Source: Anoplopoma fimbria
Taxonomy: Eukaryota > Chordata > Actinopteri > Perciformes > Anoplopomatidae
Direction: 5' to 3'
Assembly: GCF_027596085.1 (NCBI RefSeq)
Contig: NC_072469.1
Location: 13,723,914 to 13,787,913 of the forward strand
Length of the DNA: 64,000 nt
Shown: piece after piece, positions 1 to 12,773 of the stretch
How the letters are laid out: each line of letters begins with the position of its first letter
Numbering within the stretch: position 1 is the stretch's first letter
Translations under genes and position numbers: made by a program
The notes under the pieces: generated by a model
Database searches by the model: none
Seen by the model: the letters and a program-made list of their open reading frames with translations, nothing else
Told to the model about the DNA's origin: nothing

Positions 1-2100
1 AAACAGATCATAATTCTTACAAGAACGGATGCAAAAAGGCCACATGTCTGCACACCGGAGTAAGGGAAAGCGAAAACAGGCCCATAAACTTGTACGCAGA
101 CATAAACAACAAAGCCTTGCCTGTCGTAGACCCTCTCCCGCCTCACACGGTTAACTCGGCTACAGTAATTACCGCGCCGTGCACCAGGCTATCTGAGATT
201 ACAGGAGTGAGTTACACCTGATGCCAAGGGAAAGTGCTCCATACTTTAAATATTTAATCAGTCCCTTCAACGAGAAGCAAATGAGGCGAGGCCAAAGTTG
301 CGGAGTGGCTGAGGAGATTTGGGAGGGAAGGAGGGAGGGGGCTGCCCTTGCTGCATTTTGTGCACAAGCGAACATAAGTGGCCAGACACACACATAACGT
401 GAACACATAGGCACTCACATTAGGGAGTTAAGTATGTCATCACCTCCTGATTCTTCTGACGATAGATCTTTTGCCAGTCTCTCATTTCGGTGGAACCTGA
501 GAACCTCTGAGTGTGTACAGTATGTGTATGTCATAGGTGTGTGTGTGTGTGTGGGGAACCGGGGTGGGGGTGGTCTGCACACCTGCCCAGAGTTAAGGCT
601 CCAGACTTGAGGCTCGGCCACATCGAGCCACCAGCTCGCGTGGACATAAAGGAGAAATTCTTCTCCAGGCTGAGCCGTTAGAGCTCAACCTGCTACACTT
701 GAGCCTCACAGGAAGTGACACAATCAGGCGCTAAATCCTGCATGCCTTGTATGTTCAAGTGACCGTGAAATTGACCGTCCGCAGAGGTATATTTAAAGCG
801 TCACACGATATGGTCTGAGGTGCAGATCACAGAGAGGGCTTGTCTGAGAGGTGCAACTGGATTTCAGCGGTAAATACAAAGAGAGGGCTTGCTGTTCACC
901 TTCTCACCTCATTCACACTGAAGCCATATTCGATTTTTTCCACCTTTCATAGAAAATGCTTCTTCATGTAGTTGATCTTACAATCACTTCCAAAACAAGT
1001 AGTGTAGTTAGTACTTTTGTGTATTTTGTTCTTGTTCTGTTGTTTATGAGTTCTTGATCTTTATAAATATAACTATCTAAAAAGTAGATCTAGAGATGAA
1101 AATATACCTTCTTATTTACTCTTTAAATAGCGTGAAATAACGTTATAAACGTTGTTCCCCTGTACTCAGGTGTACACAGGTTGAGTTTAGAGTCTGAGAA
1201 TAATGTAATTGTAATTAAAATATACTAAAACTACACACACAACAAGTAAAATGCACTCATCATCTTATATCATATCTTGTTTAAATTAAAGATGGTGTAA
1301 AACCAGGCCCGGTGGAGAAAATGGCTGTGATGTCTGTAAACAACAACAGAAAACATTGGCTGAAGGCATAATGTGAGAGATTATTAATTGTGTGAAAGTA
1401 AACTTTGTACACAGAATAGCTTATGTGGTAATGTTTCTGATTTTGCTTCACAAAGGACCACACTATCTAAAGGCATCAGTGGAGAGTTGCTGGATCTGTC
1501 AGTCTTTAATGTGCCAGAGTTCACCGCTGTTTCTGCACCATGATAAGTACTATGTTTGGTGTGTTTTACGTCACTGTAGTATTTTCAGAGTAATGAGATG
1601 CAGAATAATTCAGCAATGTTCAAGACAAATAGGTTTGCATGTACATTAACCTTTAAAAAAATTCAGTACAAATTAAATTAACCAAAGCTGACATTTACCG
1701 TACTGTTAAAATTGCTTTATTTTAGCTTGACGAAACAGATAAATAATTATTGACAATCAGCCCCATATTCAACTTAAAAACATATAGGTCATACTCCTGT
1801 GAAGCAGTAGACTTCGTCAGTAGGAATTAGCAGGAACATTCATGTTGGCAAACAGATGAGCCAGGTACAGGAGCAGCAGACTGAATGGACATGAGGACAT
1901 CAAGATGAGGAAAGTTGGACCTGAAGAACATAACTGTCTGTATACAGCTGGAAAGTAAAATGACTTGATTTTCCTATTTGAATGATTATATGTAATGTGT
2001 TTTTTGCATCTCCATCCTCCAGAGGACAACATTTTCGACAAGCAGAGGAAAACAGACAAACTCAGAGTAAGGAAACATCAGTACGGCAAAATAATGTCTT
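1..2100. other. intergenic, no gene recognised
   Basis: Both strands carry only short open frames without recognisable protein motifs. There is a short GT run near 535-552. I see no other structure. Confidence 0.6.
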
Positions 2101-2119
2101 GATACTCTGCTATTTTTTT

Positions 2120-2995
2120 CAGTTGCCTTAGGAGATATTCCATAAAAAATAATATAAAAGAAAATTTTAATGAAAAAAAGAAAAGAAATGAAAATGAAAA
2201 GTCTTTGTAAATGTCATTAAAAATGTCTATCGTAAAAAGTATCGTATGCAAAGATTACAAGAATTAATTATATGGTTCAAAAAATCATACTTAAGTATGT
2301 CATAAAAAGTCAGAGTATAGTATGTAATTAAATGTCATGAACAAGTCAAAGTATAGTCATAATATAATATTTTAAAAAATGGCATAAAAACATATAGTAC
2401 ACTGTAACAAAAAAGTCATAAAAAGACATGATGTAGAGTAAAGTAATGTTAAGTACGCAGAAACAAATTTTAAAAATCCAAGCATATAATGTGCAAAAGA
2501 GTCACAAAAGGTCATATTAAAGTTTGTCCAAAAAAGTCAAATTACAGTATGTCATGAAACGTGCTAAAAATGCATGGTATAGTGTATTGAAAAATAAATA
2601 TTATAGTAGGTCATAAAAGTCATATTAGAGTTTTGGGCGTCGTTGTATAGTATGTCATGAAAAGTCCTAAACAAGGTCATAGTATTGTACGTCATTCAAT
2701 TTCATAAATATGCAATTGTATAGTTTGTCATAATAAGTCAAAGTAAAGTATAGTGTTGAAATGTTGAAAGAATTTACAAAAGAGTCCTTGCATAGAATGG
2801 TGATAAAAGTCATAATATAGCATAATAAAAAAAATCCCCCAAATCATACAATAGATGTCTTGAAAAAACATTAATAATTCACAGCATAGTATCTCGAAAA
2901 AATGCATAGTATAGCATGTCATCAAAAGCGTAGCTCAAAATATAATGTAATTTTATCATACAAAATCATAGCCATAAAAAAGTCATAGTGTGCCA
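2120..2995 (+). repeat. degenerate AT-rich satellite, block A
   Basis: Many imperfect copies of a unit of about 25-35 bp related to AAAGTCATAGTATAGTATGTC, broken by A-rich spacers. Copies are diverged, suggesting an old array. The motif is in the opposite orientation to block B at 3.29-4.45 kb. Confidence 0.75.
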
Positions 2996-3289
2996 TAAAT
3001 ATGTCAAGATATTTTACACTTTCCTTGTGCGATCTTCAATCTTATGCTAGCTCCCTAAAATGGCACTAAGTCATCAAAACTGTGAGGAAGCCTGTTAAAG
3101 TAGTTGTAGTAGCAGTTGTAGTTTTAGTGGCAGTTAATGTAGTATTAGTAGAAGTTGTTGAAGTCGTTGTTGATGAGTAGACACAGGTCTATATGAATAT
3201 GATTCAAATTCTTATGTGTTCCTTCTCTTTTTTTGTCCCTAGATGAGCGCAGAATTCCAGACAAAAATTTAGGACCATTCTTTATTTTG

Positions 3290-4450
3290 TCCACATCATC
3301 ATACTATGTCTTTTTAATGACTTTTTTTTCACATATGACTTTAATATGACTTTTTAAAACTTTTTCGAAATACTAAAGATGGACGTTTTTATGCCTTTTT
3401 TTTTAAACATACTATACTTTTACTTTTTTCACTTTTTCAACAAACACAATAAATTACTTTTTATTTTTATTTCAATACACTATGACCTTATTTGTCAACC
3501 AAATAAATACTAAAGATGGACGTTTTTATGCCTTTTTTTTTTAACATACTATACTTTTACTTTTTTCACTTTTTCAACAAACACAATAAATTACTTTTTA
3601 TTTTTATTTCAATACACTATGACCTTATTTGTCAACCAAATATTATAGCATTACTTTTTTTTATTTTTCCAACATAACATACTATGACTATTTTCATTTT
3701 AAATGATTTATATAATTTGACTTTTTTAGACATGCTATACTATGACAATTTAGATTTTTTTTGCTACATACTATCCGAGACTTCATTTTACTCTTTTCAT
3801 CATACTATTATAGGACTTTTATTTGACTTTATTCGACAAACATCATAAATCATAAATTTTCTTCTCGATACACTCTGAACATTTCTGGCTACCTAAAACG
3901 TTACTTTTCTTGTACTTTTTCCAAAATACTGTACAATTCCTTTTTTTTTTACATTTTATCTTTTTACAAATTTTTGACATACTCTTTTATTAATTGTTTT
4001 GATATACTATACTATGACTTTGTATTTTACTTTCTTATACATACTACACTATTCTCTCTGATTTTTTGGTTACTTTTTTCGACACTCTTATACTATGATT
4101 TTTTTTCTTTTTTTTCTCGACTTTATATATTATGACTTTTTTCCACAACCTATCATATGACTTTTTTTTTTCTTTCTTCAACATACTCTACTAAGATTTT
4201 TTTTTAACTTTTTTGACACACTATAATGTTTTTCTTTTTTACTTTTTCAACATACTATACTATGACTTTTTTTCCACTTTGTCGACATACTTTGTCGACT
4301 TATTAAAACTTTTACAACGTTACATAATAGAAAGTTTTTGGACATACTATAAAAGCACTTTTTATAGATTTTCTTCAGCTTTCTATACTATGACTTTTTG
4401 TGAGTATTTTCGATGTACTAATAATTACTTTATATATACTATGGCTGCAC
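3290..4450 (-). repeat. degenerate AT-rich satellite, block B, inverted
   Basis: Repeated GACATACTATACTATGAC followed by T-runs, which is the reverse complement of the block A motif. The two blocks face each other across a spacer of about 290 bp that contains a GTA/GTT-rich stretch. The open frames here are shadows of the repeat. Confidence 0.75.
3371..3640. repeat. 137-bp tandem duplication within block B
   Basis: TACTAAAGATGGACG at 3,371 recurs at 3,508, and the following bases through GACCTTATTTGTCAACC are nearly identical. The two copies are much closer to each other than the surrounding repeat units are, so the duplication is recent. Confidence 0.9.
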
Positions 4451-5506
4451 GGAGTGTCATTTAGTAAGAATGTTTTTTGAAAGGCTAAACGGTAACAGAC
4501 ATGGATTGGAGCAGAATCATTTATTAGATCAAAACATGTTGTGAATTTGGGAAATTGTTACATCTATCATTTTCAATGCATCTCGCGTTTTGGACTGTGA
4601 CTCTGGCTGTTTGTGTTTGTATAGACCAGGTGTGTAATATAGTGTCTTTTTGCATTCCTCTGATTCCATGTGTTTCTATGAAACATCCTAAAATCCTTAA
4701 TGTAAAGGACCTTGTGGGAACGCACCTTAATGTCTGTGATTGTGATGCTCAGAATTGGGCTACTGACTTTTGACTGACTACCTCCCCCTTACTCTGTGGG
4801 CTGTGTGTGTTTTTAAATGTACTCTCTTGAAAGCTGTCCAAATGTATTGTGTAATAGATACATTTAGCCAAGAGCGCACTATGACCTATGAGTAGGAAAT
4901 ATTATTAAATACTGACTGATGCTTTTGGCCCTGTCCTGTTTAATTTCAGACCAATTACATTAAACCTTCATTAATTATTATTTTTGGCAACTTGAGACAG
5001 TGCAACAAGCCTTCTAAAGTTGCTGATTTCAAACATCCAGCAGACACAAACCAGGAGCTTTGTTTTTCCATCCACCTTGTCAAAGTAATCCCAATATTCA
5101 TGTAAAATGTGTGAAATCTGAGGTCTCCTTTGCTTCTCAATGGTGTTTCCCACCCTGAGTATAATTAAAATGTGTGAACAAGGCCAATTGATGGTGAGAA
5201 CTAACCATGTGTAATGGATAAAACACCTAGTTTCACTCATTCTCAGTAATGGAGGGGAAACAGTTGCACAGTGCTCAGTCACTCATGCTGTGGCCACGCT
5301 GACATCACACGCTGGAAGATGTGCCCGCATAATGATTTCATCACGCGCTGACTTCACCTCGCACCTCTGTCAGCCGAGAGTGATGCGTCCGCGGTCTGAC
5401 GCCATGCCTGCTGTGTTTACTGGACTGCTCTGTCTGTCAAGATGACATCAACGCAGCTTCACTTCCCTGAAAGGAGTGAGTCAGCCACTCCTGTCTGTTT
5501 GACGTG

Positions 5507-5600
5507 AGGAGAGGAGAGGAGAGGAGAGGAGAGGAGAGGAGACGATAGGGGAGGTGAGGAGACGAAAGGAGAGGAGAGGAGAGGAGAGGAGAGGAGAGGA
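5507..5600. repeat. GAGGA purine tract
   Basis: Imperfect (GAGGA)n repeat on the plus strand, all purine except for a few bases. It resembles the longer tract at 26.3-26.7 kb. Confidence 0.9.
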
Positions 5601-7371
5601 AAAGTGTTAGAAGCAGAAGAATATAAATGACAAAGATAAACCTTGCGCCCCTCATTGGAGAGTCTTGAAAACGGAGGAGGTTGAGTATGAGCGTTCTCAA
5701 CGAGAGGACAATGGTGGATTGCTTCCACCTCACCCCAACACTCAGCATTTTCCCTCATTTTTAATTTAAACACTAGACAGGATTTCCATCCAATTTTAGC
5801 CCACTACTGTTATAAAAACATTAGGCGTACTAATTCTCCATTTGGGTGAGGTTGCACATAAAAACAGACGGATGGAAACACACCTTTAAGACCTTTTTGT
5901 TAGTTAATTTCATTGCCCTCCTCCCTTTTCTTGGTAAATGACATGATAAAATAGACTGCTGCTTATCAAACCAAAATATAGCTGGAGATCAGAGAGTATG
6001 ACCTTGGTCCTGGGGGCCTATGCATGAGTCCATAGTACAGTAAGAGAGGTGAGAGGTTATGTCTGCTTTAAAAACCAAATCAAAGTCCTTTAAGAGTTTT
6101 AGTGAGCAGAAAGGGAAAAAGAGCATTTTGGCGTTTTTGTTAGACAGAAGTAGAAAGGTTCAAATTCAGCAGGATTGTCTGCGTGGGCTCGATGCTGTCA
6201 TTCGGCAAGTTTCAATCTGAGCTGTGCACTATTTCTCCCGGCCCATCCCGCGGGAGAGTAAGCGGAGATGGCTGGGGGGGAGCGACGCTCTTTAGACAGT
6301 GGATCAGTTATCGCTGAGCCGAGGAGGCAGAACCCGTGATAGATGCTGCTCCCCAGGAGAGACGAGGAGCTGATCGTTATGGAGAGGAGGGAGAGGGAGG
6401 AAGGAAAGACGTGAGGAGTTTAAAAAGAAAGAAAGGGTGATCTCTGAAGAGCTTTGTCTCTTGAGACTTTTTTCCCTGCTGGTTGTTTCAGATGTGGGTG
6501 ACTGTGCACTCTTTATCAATGCAAGACAATTCACCTGTGGGAGTGAAGTTGCAGGAAACACGATGTCAAGTACAGTATGATCAAACAAGGAAGTCAGAGC
6601 CACAGAACTCAGAGAGGCAGCCTCTCCTCTCATGTCTTTGCCTCTTTCTCTTTGTTTTTCTTAACGTTCTTATTTGTGCCAGCGTGTGTGTCAGAAAAGG
6701 AAGAGAGGCGAAGGGGTTTGTTTCCGTACAGAAAACTGTCTATGATTCATGTTTCCTCCGCTTTGATCTGCGAGCTGTGCACAGCCCCGGGATAAACCAT
6801 TTCAGGTTGTCTAAACAATTTCCAATCACTGTTTCCATATTTAGGTTCTTATATGGAGGAGAGAGGAGAGGGCCCTCGCATGCTAACACACTCCTCTTGG
6901 AGCAGCAGGGAGGAGGATGGGGGGAGGCTGATTCTATCCATTAACAGTGAAGCCAGACATTGATTTGTGCAGACGGAACGCGCATTGCGCAAACAAACGC
7001 GCACACGCGGTCGCGCACACATCTGCCCAACCATATGCCCCGTGAGGTCAGCTTACCGGCGAAAACTGAGAGCCTCCCTGGAAACACCCACCTCAGTCTC
7101 TCATCTCGCTCTCCGAACACACATCTGCTCCCCAGCGTGCCTCCCCCGCTCCCCACCCAATCCCCATCCCCACCCTCTGTGAAACCAACCCAGGCTCTTA
7201 TTAGCAAAAACCCCACCCACCTCCTCTCCGCTCACCTTCCCCAATTATCCCCAACATCTCACTCTGCGAAGAAACAACAACCCTGAAACAATTCAAAAGC
7301 TGCAGAGCCAAACATAACAACACTTCAACTCTTGAGTCCACAGCTTGATTGCGTGAACGAACACAAAATAC

Positions 7372-7372
<1 letters not shown>

Positions 7373-7426
<54 letters not shown>
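7373..7426. repeat. (TG)n microsatellite
   Basis: Uninterrupted TG dinucleotide of about 27 units. Confidence 0.95.
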
Positions 7427-7428
<2 letters not shown>

Positions 7429-9747
7429 CTGCATGACATCATTCAGCAGTTCCTCTGGGCAGGACTCCATCCAACTAAATAATCCAGGCCAGCTCCATAA
7501 AGCAGGGAGTGCCGCCACATTCCCCCAGCCGTGAAATATCAAGTGGTATTAAGTCACCGTAACTGTCAGCCTCCTTCCTCACGCTTCCTCCTGCACTCAA
7601 ACTTGCAGAAGTACCAACACACAGATATGCGCAATTCATCTGTTTTAACATGATTCAGAAATATAAAGAAATATGCAAAGAACCACTATCTGTTTTCTCT
7701 TCCTGTTTGTGTGTCAGTATCAGATGTGCAGTGTGCACGCAGCAGGTGGCTCCACATTAACCTTCGGCCACAGTCTGAGCAGCGCAGCGCGGCAAAGCAC
7801 AGGGCAGGGATCTGGTTTCGGGCCCCTCCATCCCTCTATCCCTCCATCCCTCCATCTCTGCATCCCAGCGGACTCCCATTATACATGACATCAGAGCCTC
7901 TCGACAGCCTTGCACAGCTGTGGCCAGAGCAGAGCTGAGCAACACCCAGGATCCACTCCACTTTGTATGTCCTCAAACAGACAAGGAGGCAACTGGGACT
8001 CTTGCTTAGCTGAGACATTCATACCCTCATTTTATTTTTCAAAGAACCAAATAGATACTTCTTAAGGAAAAAACTTAGAAACGTCGTAATTGTGCATCTT
8101 AATGGGTCGACAACTAGCGGCTTTGCTACGTTGGATGGTTTAATCCTACTGAGCCTTCCTGTGGAAATTCAGCAATCTGTCTACTACAAAATTACATTCC
8201 CATAAAGCTTAATTGCATTCTCATATTACATTTAGAGGGAAACGCGTTTTCTCCCAGATTACCGTCACAGTTTTGAACAAGCGGTTTACGTTGTGAATTG
8301 AAACAACACAAAACAGAAGTGCAACAAATGACTTGGGTATGTTTAGGCAACAAAATGACTTGATCGGGTTTAGTAAAACATCATGCATTGGCATACAATT
8401 GTGACCTAAGTTCAAGCTCCTAATGTAAATTGAAATAATGTTGACCTCTGTTTTCACCTGGGACACGAACATAGGCATACTCAAAGAAAGTCACCCCGCA
8501 AAGACTCCCATTGACTTTGATTAGAAAAGTATTTGCGATGCATCAATGCAAACGTAATTTGTGAGAAAATATGTTTCCCTTGAAACCTAATAGAATGCAA
8601 TCCCCATTCAACAAGTTTCATAAAAGTTTGAAACAGCTTGTAAGATTTTGAAGAATGCAATAACTGTACATTAACAGTAAGTTCAATCAGTCACATCATT
8701 CTCAACTACTACTACTATTACTTTACTTGAATTTCTGGAATGTCTGTATTTCAGACTTTTTTTTCAATTTCTGTGTGAAACATTTGTATTTCAACACAGT
8801 GCTTCGTCTCATTTCTCCTGCATCTCTGTTTCTTTCACAACCACTGAGGAATGCTAACAGGTGTTGGCTCCACTTTCCATCCGCAAGAAGCGTAATGGGA
8901 CAAAAGAACAACTGGCGAGAGCACCTGTTTTCTACCAGGCTGGGAAACTAGAGCCCAAATCACACTTGAGAGTGAAAAAAACAAAGCTCCACTATCCGCT
9001 GCCTTTTCTTTTGTCACAGCTGAAGATAAGCAGCATACAGTTTTCATCCAGTTAACCCCTTATGCTCCGTTTGACAGACGGCCTCTGAGTGGCGGCGAAG
9101 GAGGTTACAGTTGCAGTTCCCTCAGACGAGCTACACACCTCTCTGGGCTGCACTACAGAGACACCGTGTGGTGGCACATCACAGACCAGATCCCAGCAGG
9201 AACACCAAACATAACAGATACAATCATATAGATACATATTGGAAGAGATGTCCACTGTAGTGTGCCTGTTAAAATTAAGAGTTTGAAATTACTGCATGTG
9301 CACGTGTACTTGTATACATAAAACGATAGGTATACATTTAGTAATATATCCCAAATGGACTAGCTATACACAACGATTCAGGCCTGAAAGCTGCTAAAAG
9401 GTAACACAAAAACAGTACCAGTACACCCTACAGTCGAAAAGAGAAGAAGACTAAAGATGCAGTTTTGAACCAAAGGGTTGTCCCAGATTATTGTTTTGCA
9501 TTTGGAAAAACTGGGGACACGACACACAGAGCAGGAACAAGATTCTAGAAAATATACACTAGAAAGATGTGTTGGAGAGCCAAGGGTGAAAGCTGTTCAT
9601 AGATGTTCCTTTTGTTTTTAAAAAGAAAACTTTCATCAGCATTTGCCCAAATAATATTTCTCATAACTATTTTTATCTATTCTACTTTTAAATTGTATTT
9701 TTTGTGGTGTTTTTTTTTTTATTGTACTTTTTAATAATACTCCTTAC

Positions 9748-9878
9748 AACTACAACTACTACTACTACTACTACTATTATTACTACTACTACTACTAATT
9801 ATAACAATACTAATGCTACTACTACTACTACTACTACTATTATTACTACTACTACTACTAATTATAACAATACTAATG

Positions 9879-9911
<33 letters not shown>

Positions 9912-9931
9912 TAATAATAATAATAATAATA
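9748..9931. repeat. (ACT)n/(ATT)n trinucleotide array
   Basis: ACT and ATT triplet runs, with the interrupting segment CTAATTATAACAATACTAAT occurring twice, 63 bp apart (from 9,795 and 9,858). This indicates duplication of a block inside the array. Confidence 0.92.
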
Positions 9932-10216
9932 GTACAATTTAACTGGGGGGAAAAGCAATAACATTAAAGAAAAACTAAGATGCAGTGGCAATAAATCTGT
10001 AATAAATTGATAGGGTGCAGTGGAAAAAATGAAGGACAAAAATTGGACAGTGAAATATTATGAATCAAGAATTTTGCGACTAAAAGGGGACTGATGATAA
10101 AAATTGCATTTGTTGACTTTGAAAAAAAAACTAACTTGAGTGGAGATCACCTGAGAGGCATAAGGTCAGCCATTCCCCAGAGAGCTCTGCAGGAGACAGC
10201 TGTTACAGCTAGTCTG

Positions 10217-10217
<1 letters not shown>

Positions 10218-10303
<86 letters not shown>
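10218..10303. repeat. (CA)n microsatellite
   Basis: Uninterrupted CA dinucleotide of about 43 units. Confidence 0.95.
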
Positions 10304-10305
<2 letters not shown>

Positions 10306-11940
10306 AACTCATGACGGCTGGGTGGATCCTCTCCAGGGCCATAGGTGCTGTGGAGCCATATGGTCGTTCTGGGTCACCACCTCCACTCAGGGTTCAGAGG
10401 TGCCTCATTTCTCATTGACATTAGCTCATTCACATTTAACAGGATTTAACCACACACAGACACTGCTCCCATCCCACAGTATATACAGCCTGCTCTGATT
10501 TGACTATTCACCGTAACAATCAGTGACTTACTGTAGAGGAGTGCATGTCAGAAGGGCTTTCGTGAAGGCTCGAAAAAACCTCAGTTTCTGCCCTCCAGGA
10601 AATTTGACTTGCTGCAAAGCGAAAGGTAAAGTCTCCTAGAAGAGCGAGGCGAATAAGCCTCAGAAGCTAAAGCCTTTTTGTGTGAGTGTGTGTTCCTCCG
10701 TTAAGGTGTATGAGTGCGGCTCGCATGCTCAGAGGAACTGGCAGAACATGCCCCTCTGAGGTTAGACACGCTAGATGGAAAATAACCCTCAAACACCTCC
10801 AAAATAATTCAGCAGTCTCTCCGTCTTCTTCTTCTTCTCTTTTCCACACTATCTTTGATCTCTCCAACCAAAATCCTCTCCTGTTCCTAATTCATCTGCC
10901 TGTACCTGCCCCTTTTACGGCACCACCCTTGTGCAGACTCTGTCTCTTTTCACAGAAATTGGATTCAGAGGCTGCTTTATTCACAGAGGGATGACTTCAA
11001 TGCCCGTCTCATTTTCTTTTCCCTTCTTCTTCATCTTTCCTCTCCTGGCAAATGCCATAGCGAGAGGAGAAAATGGTGAGAGAAGAGGATTGTACTTTCA
11101 TCGGCTTGGCCCAGTGGTGCTGCTCCGGGCAGGCCTTACTGCTTTTTTTCTCTTTTCAGTCCTCCCTCTACATGTGAGGCCAGAGAATATTATAAGTTTT
11201 GTGAATAAGATTCTTGTAGCTAAAAAGGGCACATTTCAACTTTGTCTCTCCTCTTCCGGGAAAAGTAAAAAGAAACATGTTATATCAGACAAAAGCAGGG
11301 CTGTGATATGTTGCTCTGATACCTCTTGGGAGGGGTTCCCTGATTGGAGATGATTGAGTGGCACCCTCGGGGCTCGGCTTTGCATCTCCTGAAGTGGCCC
11401 CCATCTCCCTGCTCCTCACCTGAGTAAATGGCCTCTTGTCTGCTGCCAGCTCTTGATTACTACTCTTCATCCGAGTCGGTAAGGAGAATGGATGGAGGGC
11501 AAAGAAGAGGCAGAGGGTGCGTTTTTGGAGTAATTAAAAGCAGGAGATGCTGAGAGTCCTCATGACTGGCCTCCTTAAGCCAGGAGAACACACCGGATGC
11601 ATCCGTGTTACTTTAGTAAATGAAATCTACAGCCAAAATATTAGTTAGCTGTTTTTAAACAGTGAAAACCAAAATAATACGCAACATTGAAAATAAAAAA
11701 CTATGACAAAGGGTTTTACAATTTTCATTAACAGATAAAAAAATATGAATAAATGTATTACTGTTTTAATGTAGCTGTTCAGTGTAGTAGGTATCATTCC
11801 TGCTTAAACTATATCGTCTCCTAATGAGCAGAATCCTTCATCCAGTAATGTCATATGTTAGCTAACGTTGCAGATTCTTAGGAGGAAAAAGTAACAGTTT
11901 TATGGACCAAAGTCATCTATAATTGACCAAAATATAAACA

Positions 11941-11995
11941 TTTAAGCTAACGGTATGTTGATATTGCTACGCTACCAGCATACCGTTAGCTTAAA
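11941..11995. repeat. perfect 17-bp inverted repeat (hairpin)
   Basis: TTTAAGCTAACGGTATG at 11,941-11,957 is the exact reverse complement of 11,979-11,995, with a 21-base loop. It sits at the left edge of the dispersed repeat that follows. Confidence 0.9.
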
Positions 11996-12009
11996 AGGCT
12001 GTTAACGGT

Positions 12010-12500
12010 AGACCTATTCCAGACGGCAACCTCCGGTTCTCCTGAGTGAAGCCAATGCGAAAGGGCCTGAAAAACTTGCATTCTGGGGGCGACTCCTCTG
12101 GTTGTAAAAAGAGGTACCATGGTATAGAAGTCTATGAGAAAATGACTCTACTTCTCTCTTAATTTATTCCCTCAGTCAACATTGTAAACATGAGTTTATG
12201 GTCTCAATCTCTAGTATTAAGTCTTCTTCAATACAGCATGATTTTAATTTAGTAAATTATGGTCCCAGTAAAAAAGACCATAAAGGGTATACTTTAGGGG
12301 CGGGCTTACTGTGATTAACAGGTCGCTGCCCCTACCAGAGATGTATATGCCGTCTCTACATCACTCCTCCGCATTCCAAATATGGTAACTTTCGTTCATC
12401 AGATGTTAAAAAGCCACAATGTCAACGGCAGTATTCAAAGACGGCGAACTCAAGGCTTCATAACGGCCGTCCACTTAGCCAATGGGTGACGTCACACTTC
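12010..12500. repeat. teleost dispersed repeat (family not named)
   Basis: The stretch from ACCTCCGGTTCTCCTGAGTG through CCAATGGGTGACGTCAC resembles a dispersed non-coding repeat I associate with many percomorph genomes. It seems to continue after the SINE at 12,774-12,795 (CAGTCTTTGGCTTATGCC). The family assignment is from memory only. Confidence 0.45.
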
Positions 12501-12506
12501 ATATAT

Positions 12507-12773
12507 ACATTACATTACATTACATTACAGTCATTTAGCAGACGCTTTTATCCAAAGCGACTTACAATCAGTAGTATATTACATATCATTCACCCATTCA
12601 CACACTGATGACAGGCTACCATGCAAGGTGCCACCATCAGACTCTAACTAACATTCATGCAACATCCAGTCCACACCGATGGCAAGCCTTCGGGAGCAAC
12701 TTGGGGTTAAGTGTCGAACCACCGATCCTCTGATTGGAGAACTACCTTGCTCTCCACTATGCCACAGCCGCCC
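12507..12773 (-). mobile_element. tRNA-derived SINE with (TGTAATG)-type tail
   Basis: Read on the minus strand, the element opens with a tRNA-like head: an A-box-like TGTGGCATAGTGGAGAGCA and a B-box-like GGTTCGAC. It continues to AAGTCGCTTTGGATAAAAGC, GTCTGCTAAATGA and a tail of TGTAA repeats, a 3' end common to fish SINE/LINE elements. It appears to interrupt the dispersed repeat around it. No clear target-site duplication was identified. Confidence 0.75.

Larger units (their letters stand above)
4460..11930. other. intergenic, no gene recognised
   Basis: No exon set or protein motif was found on either strand. It contains purine and microsatellite tracts listed separately. Somewhat GC-rich stretches at 5.3-5.45, 6.2-6.4 and 6.95-7.15 kb have a few CpGs but no coding signal I trust. 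Confidence 0.5.

Noticed and set aside
2120..4450. CRISPR-like array
   Set aside because: Units are degenerate, AT-rich and adjacent without uniform unique spacers, in a vertebrate genome.
5779..5882. Possible small inverted-repeat element (TTCCATCC...GGATGGAA)
   Set aside because: The matching ends are only about eight bases and no target duplication is visible.
6483..6944. 153-codon plus-strand open frame
   Set aside because: Composition is erratic, with no recognisable motif, and the frame runs across simple purine-rich DNA.
12695..12773. tRNA gene on the minus strand
   Set aside because: A- and B-box-like words are present but the cloverleaf is degenerate and joined to a SINE body and tail.
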